From IMG/VR virus record IMGVR_UViG_3300042562_001032, positions 1 through 36,299 of that record: a stretch of 36,299 bases of DNA; one strand, given 5' to 3'. Under the pieces are notes generated by a model. The model was given only the letters and a program-made list of their open reading frames with translations, was not told where the DNA came from and ran no database searches. How positions within the stretch are numbered: the first letter of the stretch is position 1; every line of letters starts with the position of its first letter. The DNA comes from a virus. The translations under genes and the position numbers were made by a program. Shown one piece after another: positions 6,624-13,739 of this stretch.

Positions 6624-7712
6624 ATGGCACGCCCACCTAACCCTATACCAAAGTACACTTTGCATAGTTCTGGTCGCGCCAGAATCTATTTCAACACCGT
6701 GTACAAGTATCTGCCAGGGGCGTACAACTCGCCCGAATCGCGCCAGGCGTTCTACGAATTTTGCGAGGTCATCCACGCAACCGGCGATTGGCCTGTCGAG
6801 GTCGTGCCCGAAAAGCCACTGACCGTGATGGAATTAGGCATCAGGTATTTGGCCTTCTGCGTCGGCTACTACGGCCAAAACAAAAATGGTCGAACCGAGG
6901 CGGTGAATCTGCGATATGCGGTCGATTCGCTGACTGATCTATATGGAAGTCGGCTCGCTGGCGAGTTCGGGCCACCACAACTTAAGGCGGTTCGCAAGTC
7001 ACTCATCAAAAAAGGACACGTGCGGAGGTCAGTCAACAAGCGAGCCACCCAGATAATCGCGTGCTTCAAATGGGCGGTTGAGGAAGGGCTGGTGGAACCG
7101 GACGTGTGGCAGCGGCTGGCGGCAGTCAAGCCGATCGCACCTGGGCGAGAAGGCGCTATCGACAATCCAGCCGTGGAACCAGTCACTTCCAGTCAGTACG
7201 AACTGGTCCTGCCCTACCTTCCTGCGGGCGTGAAGATTGCGATTCAGGTGCAGCGTCTTACCGGTATGCGGTCCAAGGAACTGCTGTCTATGACTCCGCA
7301 GGATTGCGACATGTCACGCGATCACTGGATCTATCGTTTAGAAAAGCACAAAACTGAAAAGCACATCGGCGTGGCATTCGTGCTGATTCCGGCGCCGGCT
7401 GTCGAGTTGTTGCAGGCCCACATGCCCAAGACATTTTGTGACCGATGGTTCCCGTGGAGCGTGGGACATCAACAAAAAAGTGTCGCCCGTGCGTGCCTGT
7501 CCGCTGGTGTACCACATTGGTACCCACATCAATTACGCCACAATCTGGCAACCGAGATCAACGAAAAATTAAATATCGAGGCGGCTCAAAAGGTGCTCCG
7601 TCACACCGATCCACGCATGACGCGCAGGTACTCTAAAGAGACTGTGGAAGGGCTTTTAAGCGTTGCAGACCAACTCTATCCCGATGGTAAGATGGGGGGG
7701 GGGGGGGGGTAG
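6624..7712 (+). CDS. int: Tyrosine site-specific integrase
   Basis: 362 aa from MARPPNPIPKYTLH at 6624. The N-terminal DNA-binding part (about 65-170) has the SAM-like core-binding pattern ending in FKWAVEEGLV. The catalytic domain shows R216 (RLTGMRSKEL), a Lys in KHKTEKH, H302-x-x-R305 (HQLRHNLATE), H327 (LRHTDPR) and nucleophile Y336 (TRRYSKE). The overall pattern is that of integrases common in planctomycetes. It recombines attP at 6478-6519 with a host tRNA-Arg(CCG) gene. The last codons are a run of 16 G encoding five Gly before TAG, so length changes there would alter only the tail. Confidence 0.93.
   Translation: MARPPNPIPKYTLHSSGRARIYFNTVYKYLPGAYNSPESRQAFYEFCEVIHATGDWPVEVVPEKPLTVMELGIRYLAFCVGYYGQNKNGRTEAVNLRYAVDSLTDLYGSRLAGEFGPPQLKAVRKSLIKKGHVRRSVNKRATQIIACFKWAVEEGLVEPDVWQRLAAVKPIAPGREGAIDNPAVEPVTSSQYELVLPYLPAGVKIAIQVQRLTGMRSKELLSMTPQDCDMSRDHWIYRLEKHKTEKHIGVAFVLIPAPAVELLQAHMPKTFCDRWFPWSVGHQQKSVARACLSAGVPHWYPHQLRHNLATEINEKLNIEAAQKVLRHTDPRMTRRYSKETVEGLLSVADQLYPDGKMGGGGG
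7694..7709 (+). repeat. G16 homopolymer at the integrase 3' end
   Basis: Sixteen consecutive G follow GAT and precede TAG. With one more or one fewer G the frame would run a few codons further (VEIN or RDKLSPTG before the next stop), so the catalytic Tyr is unaffected. Such tracts slip readily and are error-prone in sequencing; the true length needs raw-read support. Confidence 0.85.
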
Positions 7713-7740
7713 AGATAAACTGAGTCCAACTGGCTAATTG

Positions 7741-7763
7741 CTCGCCGTCACGATGACGGCGAG
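7741..7763 (+). terminator. Hairpin downstream of the integrase
   Basis: CTCGCCGTCA and TGACGGCGAG form a perfect 10-bp stem with a CGA loop. It is followed by ATCATTTGAGG, without a proper T run, so it may be a weak terminator, an mRNA 3'-end stabiliser, or a protein-binding dyad. Confidence 0.5.
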
Positions 7764-7789
7764 ATCATTTGAGGATGTAAGGAGTCGAG

Positions 7790-8098
7790 ATGGGGAAGAA
7801 ATTACACCGCGAAGATTCGAAGAATCTGCCCGTCGGTCAAAAGTTGGGTTGTCAACTTTCGCCCGATGCTTCGGCACTTCTAGGAGCGCTTGAATACACG
7901 CTCAGTTGCGGATCCGGTCAGATTGTCACCCGATCCATCGTGGCGCTGATCGACGCGCTCCCACGCTCGCAGGCGGATGGCATCGTCGCGATGATGCGAC
8001 TTCGCGGGGCTAGTTTGTCGAGGCTGAAACGGTCGATTCAGGCGGTTGAAAATGTGGCTGAAACGGTGGTCGATGGTGGGGCAGGGGAGGTGTCGTGA
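7790..8098 (+). CDS. Hypothetical protein, 102 aa
   Basis: Starts MGKKLHREDSKNLPVGQK with AAGGAG upstream at good spacing. The centre (QLSPDASALLGALEYTL, then VTRSIVALIDALPRSQADG) is helical and has a general resemblance to small antitoxin-like or ribbon-helix-helix proteins, but I cannot assign a family. It is the first gene beyond the integrase hairpin. Confidence 0.6.
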   Translation: MGKKLHREDSKNLPVGQKLGCQLSPDASALLGALEYTLSCGSGQIVTRSIVALIDALPRSQADGIVAMMRLRGASLSRLKRSIQAVENVAETVVDGGAGEVS

Positions 8099-8113
8099 AA
8101 ATTATTTTGAGAA

Positions 8114-8153
8114 TATCACATAAATAGTCTTGACTATGATACAGAGTGTGATA
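8114..8153 (+). promoter_or_regulatory. Promoter/operator candidate with nested dyads
   Basis: TTGACT (8130-8135) could be a -35, with TAATCT at 16-base or GATAAT at 14-base spacing as a weak -10. It is embedded in symmetry: ATAGTC-TT-GACTAT (8124-8137) and the wider pair TATCACA (8114-8120) / TGTGATA (8147-8153). It lies upstream of the gene at 8207. A regulated promoter is likely, but the exact -10 is unclear. Confidence 0.4.
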
Positions 8154-8206
8154 ATCTATAGGTGTAAGGACGAGAAACGCAACGAACTCAAACGAAAGTA
8201 AGTAAC

Positions 8207-8425
8207 ATGATCGCAACAATGACCCGCCCCGGCAAGCTGTCCCGCAAGTACCGTAACACACTGACAACCGATGGTCGTGCCGCTTTGATGGCTCACTTGA
8301 CACACGGTCGCCTGGCACTTGCCGGACGTCTTGAATACAACTCAAAACTGGCGGACCGGACATCAATCCTCCGCAAGCTCAATGCGTCCTGCGTGATCCG
8401 TCTCGTCCTAAATCGTTGCGCCTAA
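8207..8425 (+). CDS. Hypothetical basic protein, 72 aa
   Basis: MIATMTRPGKLSRKYRNT followed by arginine-rich helical sequence. It has many Arg and Lys and few acidic residues, so nucleic-acid binding is plausible. The ribosome site (GAAAGTAAG) is modest. No family recognised. It lies directly downstream of the dyad-rich promoter candidate. Confidence 0.5.
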   Translation: MIATMTRPGKLSRKYRNTLTTDGRAALMAHLTHGRLALAGRLEYNSKLADRTSILRKLNASCVIRLVLNRCA

Positions 8426-8493
8426 CACCATCCGGCCCTTCTGCGGAGGGGCAAGTTTACGAGTTTGAATCACACCTAACAGGAGTCAGTAAG

Positions 8494-8988
8494 ATGATCG
8501 CAATCAAATCAGCCGCTGAAATCGCCGAAATCGTAGCCAAGATCGAAACCGAGCTGGATCGCCTAGGCTGGAAGGGTACAGGCGTTGAGCCTTGTGCATT
8601 CGACGTCGAGGCCACCGATTCGCTGCCCAATGGCTGGGTCAGTCTGGCGTGTAACAGCGGCTCGGTCTATGGCGAGGCTGGACTGGTCCTTGCCGCGATC
8701 GAAAACGAGTATGGCTATGGCGAGTTTGCCGAGTGCTTTGGGACTTTTGACTTCACGGACCGGGCACCCAGCAGCAGCCGCGACTGGCCAGCCGACCTGA
8801 TCGAGTTCGAGCAACTCGAAGACGGCACCGCTAACGACAACCCGATCACACTGGTAACTGTTGGCACTAACGCCGGGCTTCGGTACGCGGTGGGTCCACA
8901 CGGCGTGTCAGAGTGTGCCCTGGGTAACTGGATGGGCAGCGGCGAAGAACTTGCGGAGAGCCGCGAATCCGCTTTAACCTCAGTCTAA
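8494..8988 (+). CDS. Hypothetical acidic protein, 164 aa
   Basis: The start at 8494 (MIAIKSAAEIAEIVAK) has CAGGAGT nine bases upstream; the 26 extra codons before it look non-coding. The protein is strongly acidic with a central region rich in Gly, Tyr and Phe (ENEYGYGEFAECFGTFDF). I recognise no family. Acidic small proteins in accessory arms are often DNA mimics or anti-defence factors, but nothing here proves that. Confidence 0.62.
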   Translation: MIAIKSAAEIAEIVAKIETELDRLGWKGTGVEPCAFDVEATDSLPNGWVSLACNSGSVYGEAGLVLAAIENEYGYGEFAECFGTFDFTDRAPSSSRDWPADLIEFEQLEDGTANDNPITLVTVGTNAGLRYAVGPHGVSECALGNWMGSGEELAESRESALTSV

Positions 8989-9015
8989 TCACCACCACTA
9001 ACCGGAGCCGGAACG

Positions 9016-9381
9016 ATGAACGGTACGATTGAACTTCGTAAAAACAACGACGAGCTTTATATTTTGTGGATTAGCCCACAGCTTTCGCACCCGCCTCGAA
9101 GCCCAGAAGTGGTCAGTGTAGATACTTGCACGCCCGAACTCTTACAGGATTTTCACGCCGATACACTTGTGAGGATGCGTGGATGGTTTGATTTCCCTCG
9201 GCACTCAGAAGACTTATTTGAAGCAGATGATGATGATCAGGTATCTTGCGGAAATGCAAATGATTACGGTCGTCTTCTGGCTACACGTCAGGCTAATAAT
9301 GATCTATTAATCAATGACCAAGCTGGATATGCGGACCTATTAACAAGCTACAAGATTAGGGAGGATCTGGAAACAATATGA
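9016..9381 (+). CDS. Hypothetical protein, 121 aa
   Basis: MNGTIELRKNNDELYILW begins with beta-like sequence and continues into a charged middle with a D/E cluster (LFEADDDDQV). A CCGGAGCCGGAACG leader supplies the ribosome site. Its TGA overlaps the ATG of the next gene (ATGA), so the two are coupled. No family recognised. A somewhat lower G+C than neighbouring genes hints at separate acquisition. Confidence 0.6.
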   Translation: MNGTIELRKNNDELYILWISPQLSHPPRSPEVVSVDTCTPELLQDFHADTLVRMRGWFDFPRHSEDLFEADDDDQVSCGNANDYGRLLATRQANNDLLINDQAGYADLLTSYKIREDLETI

Positions 9382-9596
9382 CTGACCCCGTCAAACGCGG
9401 CCCCGGCAGGCCCCGTGTCGAGAAGATGCAGCGTCAACCCCGCGTGTACAAGCTGACCGAGGCGGCGGGTCTTGCTGAGCGGTTCGCTTTTAGCCTGTCG
9501 CCGCAGCTGCGGGCAAAGATCCGCAGAGTCGCTGCGGCTCGCGGAATCAGGGAGGCGGAAGTGGTGCGGGGGTGGTGTGAGGATGCGCCGGAGTGA
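9378..9596 (+). CDS. Small AT-hook / ribbon-helix-helix-like DNA-binding protein, 72 aa
   Basis: Residues 7-13 (RGPGRPR) are a textbook AT-hook core that would lie in the minor groove of A/T-rich DNA. Residues 36-66 (FAFSLSPQLRAKIRRVAAARG then REAEVV) fit a ribbon-helix-helix: a short strand followed by two helices. Coupled to the 121-aa gene upstream. Likely a regulator of the accessory arm. Confidence 0.6.
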   Translation: MTDPVKRGPGRPRVEKMQRQPRVYKLTEAAGLAERFAFSLSPQLRAKIRRVAAARGIREAEVVRGWCEDAPE

Positions 9597-9641
9597 TTCG
9601 CTCCGGTGGCCGGTTAGTAACTCTAATTAGTGGAGCCGGGA

Positions 9642-9839
9642 ATGAAGATTGTTGCTTGGCTATTGTTGGTGATCATCTGCCTGATGTTGTCGGCCACGGG
9701 ATTCGGGATCTTGTTGGCGATTCCGATATTCTTTTTTGGCACAATCACGCTGATGGCGTCCGGCGTGAGCGTGCCGCCCAAGATGGGGTGGTTACTCATC
9801 TTTGGGTTTATCGGATCGGTCGTCTACTACTTCGGTTGA
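9642..9839 (+). CDS. Small membrane protein, 65 aa
   Basis: MKIVAWLLLVIICLMLSATG starts at 9642 after GGAGCCGGGA. Three hydrophobic stretches are visible, roughly residues 3-18, 20-36 and 47-63, with few charges. It could be a holin-like or exclusion (anti-superinfection) membrane protein expressed from the lysogeny arm. No family recognised. Confidence 0.55.
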   Translation: MKIVAWLLLVIICLMLSATGFGILLAIPIFFFGTITLMASGVSVPPKMGWLLIFGFIGSVVYYFG

Positions 9840-9842
9840 TTG

Positions 9843-9851
9843 TGATATAAT
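9843..9851 (+). promoter_or_regulatory. Extended -10 promoter of the candidate small RNA
   Basis: TGATATAAT contains a perfect -10 (TATAAT, 9846-9851) with the extended TGn motif. A poor -35 (TCTACT) lies 17 bases upstream, which extended -10 promoters tolerate. The predicted start is near 9858. Confidence 0.55.
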
Positions 9852-9857
9852 GTCCCC

Positions 9858-10009
9858 ACACACAACCGGCGAAGGCCGGAGCGGAATTGTTGGTTGGTAT
9901 GTTCACTGGCTGGCAGGACCGCAACCACGGAGCGTTCGGATCGGGGATGTCGTATTTAAGAAGTTAGAACCCGCTATTCCCTAGAAGGTTGAGCGGGTTT
10001 TATTTTTTA
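9858..10009 (+). ncRNA. Candidate small regulatory RNA, about 150 nt
   Basis: A transcript from the extended -10 promoter would run to the terminator at 9968-10009. Near its 5' end CCGGC-GAAG-GCCGG (9866-9879) forms a stable tetraloop hairpin. A 44-codon frame passes through but its ATG (9850) lies before the predicted transcript start, and no later ATG has a ribosome site. It could act on the late mRNAs whose 3' end it faces, or be a prophage-encoded sRNA. Direct evidence of expression is lacking. Confidence 0.4.
9968..10009 (+). terminator. Rho-independent terminator between converging units
   Basis: AACCCGCT (9968-9975) pairs with AGCGGGTT (9992-9999), followed by TTATTTTTTAT. Strong in the plus direction. 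The minus-strand side has only a poor T run (TCTAACTTCTT), so it is at best a weak terminator for the late operon ending at 10007. Confidence 0.8.
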
Positions 10010-11764
10010 TAGCGAAATATAAGTCCCGTGCGAGACTGTGCCACCGGACCAGTAAGCGGTTAAAACGACACGGTATTTCGTGCCTGAAACATCGGTGTCG
10101 TAAGTGTGCGAAGGCGTGAGCGTGCTGATGCCGGTGCTGGTGCTGCCATCACCCCAGTCGATTGTGTAGGTCGATCCGGCGGGAATCGGCGCTGTCCAAA
10201 ATATCTGAAAACTGACGGCTCGAAATTTCGTCCCCGTCACCGATTTGATTGCCAGATAAACTTTTGGCAGCGGTGAATCAGTAGTTGCTCCGAACGGCAT
10301 CCCCACCAGCGAGGCTGTGAAGTTGTCTGTCACGACATCGCTGGCGTTGATTTTCGTGAATCCAATTGTGTTGGAGTAACTTTCGGTGCACGGAAAGCCC
10401 GACACATCGTGGCCGCCCCAGAACTGGGTGCCGATAACCTGATCCCCGTAGTGATACGTGACGTGCAGGTAGGCAATCTTGTTCACGGTTTGGGCGAACG
10501 AAAACACGAATCCGGCGTTGTGGGCGTAATCTGGTGGGATATAAAACGGTGGCCCTGATGGGCCGGTGTGAACAGTGTTTCGCTGTGTCGCTTGCACTTC
10601 CACCACCTCGTCCGGTGGTGTCCAGGCTGAACCGGCCAGCAACACTTTATAGGGATCCGCCTGGGCGGTTGATGTGCCTCCACCAGCCGATGTGTACCAG
10701 ACCTTGGCACGGGCACGCAACCCGAAACGGTCAGGTGCTCCGAGATGTGATTCGCACCACTCTCCGAAGTGCCTATGATGGAAGCCGGTGAACTCAATTT
10801 TGTTGTTGTAAACGAACACACCGCCCACAGTGCTTCCCTGTTCGGTGTAGTCGCCTAGGGGAGTGGTTCCGTCAAAGGCGAACGGACTGCCGTTCATTTT
10901 CCAGACCATCGTCATACCGCCGGGGAAAATGCCGGAATTAAAGCTGTCGGACTGCTTCATGACGTGGTCGGCCATGTGTGCAAGCCAGCCTAATGGCCTG
11001 ATCCGGATCGCCCTTAGACCATCGAAAACAATGTAGTTATCTGTCCCTGATTTGATGCTGGTGTTGGCCTCCGAAGTATCAGGCACCAGCGAGCCGGATG
11101 TGGCCCAATTGGGGATAGATTGGGTCGTGCCTTTCAGCCTGGCCTTACAAGCCGATTGCAGTTCAAATTGCATCTGGCAATTATTCGATGCGTTGACATC
11201 ACCGTAAAGATAAGTCATTCGGATCGGCCCAGGCGATGACATAATCACTGGATAATTAGGCTGTCCCGGCAGGACATCAGGGTCTCTTGTGCCGTAAAGA
11301 TACCCACCAAATGTGGTCGTGCCTTGGAATAAATAATTGATTCCCTTGAAATCTAAACCATTCGTGGGCGGCGTTGGACCGTTTGACCAGTAATCCACAA
11401 GGTTAAGCCATGACGAGCGGTTGGTGATATCTCGCTCATCATTGGCGGTGTTATTTACGCGAACCTGTCCGGTCGATGCAGCGGCCTGAAAATACCATCC
11501 AGAAGCCCCGCGGAACTGCCTGAGCGTGCCTGTGGAGTCGGTGAATTGCGACATTCGGAAGTCTTGAATATTCTCGATTGACGGCTTATCCGTCACTGAC
11601 GAATTAACAGTCCCGATAGTCGAATCAAGGTAGCCGTATTCAAAGATCCCGTGAAATGCAAACAGACCGCACGGCCAGCCGGGATCGACTGGAGCGGTGC
11701 ATAAATTCCTTAAAAAAAAAGCGGTTGCCCCGTCGATTGATCGCGTTTGGCTTGATAGACCCAT
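10007..11764 (-). CDS. Tail fibre/tip protein with C-terminal PKD-like domain (probable -1 frameshift partner)
   Basis: The frame runs 585 codons from an ATG at 11764, but this ATG lacks a ribosome site and lies inside the preceding 101-aa gene. The body is beta-rich with many Gly, Thr, Tyr and Trp, as in receptor-binding or tail-tip proteins. The C-terminal 55 residues (YTIDWGDGSTSTGISTLTPS, then HTYDTDVSGTKYRVVLTA) have the WGDG and TY signature of a PKD/Ig-like domain, commonly involved in surface or carbohydrate contact. Translation probably enters by a -1 shift at the T9 run (11712-11720), giving a 669-aa fusion. It is the last late gene. Confidence 0.75.
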   Translation of the reverse strand: MGLSSQTRSIDGATAFFLRNLCTAPVDPGWPCGLFAFHGIFEYGYLDSTIGTVNSSVTDKPSIENIQDFRMSQFTDSTGTLRQFRGASGWYFQAAASTGQVRVNNTANDERDITNRSSWLNLVDYWSNGPTPPTNGLDFKGINYLFQGTTTFGGYLYGTRDPDVLPGQPNYPVIMSSPGPIRMTYLYGDVNASNNCQMQFELQSACKARLKGTTQSIPNWATSGSLVPDTSEANTSIKSGTDNYIVFDGLRAIRIRPLGWLAHMADHVMKQSDSFNSGIFPGGMTMVWKMNGSPFAFDGTTPLGDYTEQGSTVGGVFVYNNKIEFTGFHHRHFGEWCESHLGAPDRFGLRARAKVWYTSAGGGTSTAQADPYKVLLAGSAWTPPDEVVEVQATQRNTVHTGPSGPPFYIPPDYAHNAGFVFSFAQTVNKIAYLHVTYHYGDQVIGTQFWGGHDVSGFPCTESYSNTIGFTKINASDVVTDNFTASLVGMPFGATTDSPLPKVYLAIKSVTGTKFRAVSFQIFWTAPIPAGSTYTIDWGDGSTSTGISTLTPSHTYDTDVSGTKYRVVLTAYWSGGTVSHGTYISL

Positions 11765-12015
11765 CCGATGGTGGCGTCTTGATTGTTCATCTCGAACGCA
11801 GGATCATAACCCGGCCCGCCGCCTTGTGTGCTGGCCTGATAGCTGCCATCTGTGGCCCGCGTGACCATCGTCCATGTGTACTGACTGACACCGGCGACGA
11901 CCGTTTTTGCGGATATTTTGATTAAAAAGACACCATCGCTGATCTGTTGAAGCGTCAGTCCGTTTGGAGTGACACAAGCCCGCATCCCTGAGACATTGAG
12001 TGATTTGCGATTCAT
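11710..12015 (-). CDS. Tail protein N-terminal module, 101 aa, ends at a slippery T9
   Basis: MNRKSLNVSGMRACVTPN followed by beta-rich sequence (TWTMVTRATDGSYQAST) and ending QPLFF before TAA. The final codons CTT TTT TTT TAA form U-UUU-UUU followed at once by a stop. A one-base backward slip continues as LRNLCTAPVD in the large fibre frame. So the 101-aa product may exist alone, as the N-terminus of the 669-aa fusion, or only as the fusion if the homopolymer length is wrong. Confidence 0.65.
   Translation of the reverse strand: MNRKSLNVSGMRACVTPNGLTLQQISDGVFLIKISAKTVVAGVSQYTWTMVTRATDGSYQASTQGGGPGYDPAFEMNNQDATIGWVYQAKRDQSTGQPLFF
11712..11720 (-). promoter_or_regulatory. Slippery T9 homopolymer at the fibre frame junction
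   Basis: Nine A on the plus strand (nine T/U in the mRNA) span the junction. In frame zero it reads CTT TTT TTT TAA; shifted by -1 it reads CTT TTT TTT TTA AGG. It could allow ribosomal frameshifting or polymerase slippage. A sequencing error of one base would also explain the split. Confidence 0.6.
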
Positions 12016-12017
12016 GT

Positions 12018-12527
12018 TTATGTGGTCGGCGGTGCCGATCCTCCTGTGACGATGGCCATTTGTGCGGTTGTGGGGATGCCGACCAAAGTGTAATCAAATG
12101 CAATCTTTGTGACATCATTAACATCGGCACTGATTTTCGCGCTCGAGAAATAGCCAAAACCAGCGTAGTAAACCGACCCGATCAGCAGTTTGAAATAGTA
12201 CCGGCTGGAGGTAAACGACTTGGTTGCACCTGTGATGGTCGGCACCACGGACGATGGCTGGATATAGCCTTCTACGGAGCCTGAAATGGTGGTGCATTCG
12301 CTCCAGCCATCGACGAATCCGTTGAACGCTGTCGTTGGTGCGGTTGCAACGGGCGTGTTTTGCTCGATTGAAATCGTACCGTTCAATATCGAAGTGAGTG
12401 TGGTCGGGATCGTCCCGTTGGCAGGGTCAAGTGCGTATCCGAACCACTGATAGGAGACACGCTGGCCGGCAAGGTTGCGAAGCCCTGCGCCGGTGAATAC
12501 GGTTGATGTGTAGACTATACCAGGCAT
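12018..12527 (-). CDS. Hypothetical tail protein, 169 aa
   Basis: MPGIVYTSTVFTGAGLRNLAGQ followed by beta-rich, Thr/Ser/Gly-rich sequence and several aromatic pairs (SYQWFGYAL, YYFKLLIGSVYYAG). The composition fits a virion surface or tail-tip component. It lies between the 400-aa tail protein and the fibre genes and shares their orientation and tight spacing. No family recognised. Confidence 0.65.
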   Translation of the reverse strand: MPGIVYTSTVFTGAGLRNLAGQRVSYQWFGYALDPANGTIPTTLTSILNGTISIEQNTPVATAPTTAFNGFVDGWSECTTISGSVEGYIQPSSVVPTITGATKSFTSSRYYFKLLIGSVYYAGFGYFSSAKISADVNDVTKIAFDYTLVGIPTTAQMAIVTGGSAPPTT

Positions 12528-12536
12528 CGCGTCACC

Positions 12537-13739
12537 TCAAGTGTAAGGCCAAACGGCAGGCGTGGCCCATGTTGCGGCAGGATCGAAACCGTAATAAAAC
12601 AGAGTTGAAACCGCCGATGTCCAGAAGTCAGCGTACTGATAGACGCGATTTAAATACGAGTCGTAGTTATTTGTTAGCGTCAGGTTGGGGTACAAGCCAG
12701 CCGGTTGACCGGGTGCGTACGAACCGTTGCTGGTCGCTGTGGGCGGGCGATATGTGGCCCAACCGTAACTCGTTTGCTTCCACGTCACGTTGGAACTAGT
12801 GCTGGATATGGCTGATGGGGTGATCGGGATTAAATTCCAGTCCCGATCTTTGGCCGTAAAATGGTGAGTGATTTTATAGCCCATGATTCCTAGTGGAGAG
12901 ATAGCCGATTCAACATCAGAACCCTCATACAACAGTGATCCGGCAGGCCACTGGACCGTGTCGTGTAAGTTGATCTTTCCACGCAACGATCGCATTAAGG
13001 AGAGGTTGACGCGGTTTGATGCAACCCACGGATATTCGATTGTGATCGAGTCTTTTGGCTCGATTAATGTTTGACCCTTTGAGAGCGGGTAGAGTTGCAG
13101 ATATGACCACGTTGCATTTGCCCAGGTTGTCGTGTTGGTTGGTGTGCAGGCTGTGATGACGGATATCCCGGTCTTGCCGGGCGTGTCAAGTGGCCAGGTG
13201 GAACTTGTGATATTGCCACTCTGGGAACGTGTGTCTTGGATCGTGTAGCCTGTCCGGTCTGCTCCCATCTCCTGAAATTCACCGGTGCCGTTCACCGAAA
13301 CATAGGCACAATTGATGCCGAAACAATTTGTTGGTTTCAGCATCCACTCGACATCGACGATACAATTCCCTGCGTTTTCAATGATGTTTTTTGCTGTCGA
13401 ATTGCCTGTCCATAAGCCATCGTTGGAGTTGCCAGTCAAGGTGTCCATCGAGTAGGCGTTGAAATCGTTGAGCGGTTTGATCGTCATTCGCTGGGCGGTT
13501 AAACCAGCAACTAGAGAATGCTCGATTTGCTCTTTATAAACGTACGCTGGCGATGGTGTCCCGATCGTCGCGTTTGCTGCGGCCAGAAACCGCCCTGCGG
13601 GGTCGATCAGGTTGCGTGCCTGTGTGAGTGTCAGTGTGCTGTAAGGGGCACGCCAGCGGCCTGAATAGGTCAGCGTGTTGGCCTCACCGCTGTACCCAAA
13701 GCCGTCCGTGTGCGGAATCCAGTTCTCGAAAATCATCAC
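12537..13739 (-). CDS. Putative tail tip/baseplate protein, 400 aa
   Basis: MMIFENWIPHTDGFGYSG starts with four-base overlap of the tape-measure stop. Position directly after the tape measure is where siphophages encode distal tail and tail-associated proteins. The sequence is rich in Tyr, Trp, Thr and Asn with no low-complexity repeats. I cannot see a peptidase or glycosidase motif. Role inferred from gene order. Confidence 0.65.
   Translation of the reverse strand: MMIFENWIPHTDGFGYSGEANTLTYSGRWRAPYSTLTLTQARNLIDPAGRFLAAANATIGTPSPAYVYKEQIEHSLVAGLTAQRMTIKPLNDFNAYSMDTLTGNSNDGLWTGNSTAKNIIENAGNCIVDVEWMLKPTNCFGINCAYVSVNGTGEFQEMGADRTGYTIQDTRSQSGNITSSTWPLDTPGKTGISVITACTPTNTTTWANATWSYLQLYPLSKGQTLIEPKDSITIEYPWVASNRVNLSLMRSLRGKINLHDTVQWPAGSLLYEGSDVESAISPLGIMGYKITHHFTAKDRDWNLIPITPSAISSTSSNVTWKQTSYGWATYRPPTATSNGSYAPGQPAGLYPNLTLTNNYDSYLNRVYQYADFWTSAVSTLFYYGFDPAATWATPAVWPYT

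Noticed and set aside
6434-6640. Coding frames across the attachment region on both strands
   Set aside because: The sequence reads as a tRNA half with perfect T-arm pairing; the frames include the usual translated-tRNA phrase and lack ribosome sites.
7741-7763. Confident intrinsic terminator after the integrase
   Set aside because: The stem is perfect but no T run follows, so it is listed only as a hairpin with moderate confidence.
9850-9984. 44-residue gene starting MSPHTTGEGRSG
   Set aside because: Its ATG overlaps the -10 of the predicted promoter and has no ribosome site; a non-coding RNA explains the stretch better, although translation from readthrough cannot be excluded.
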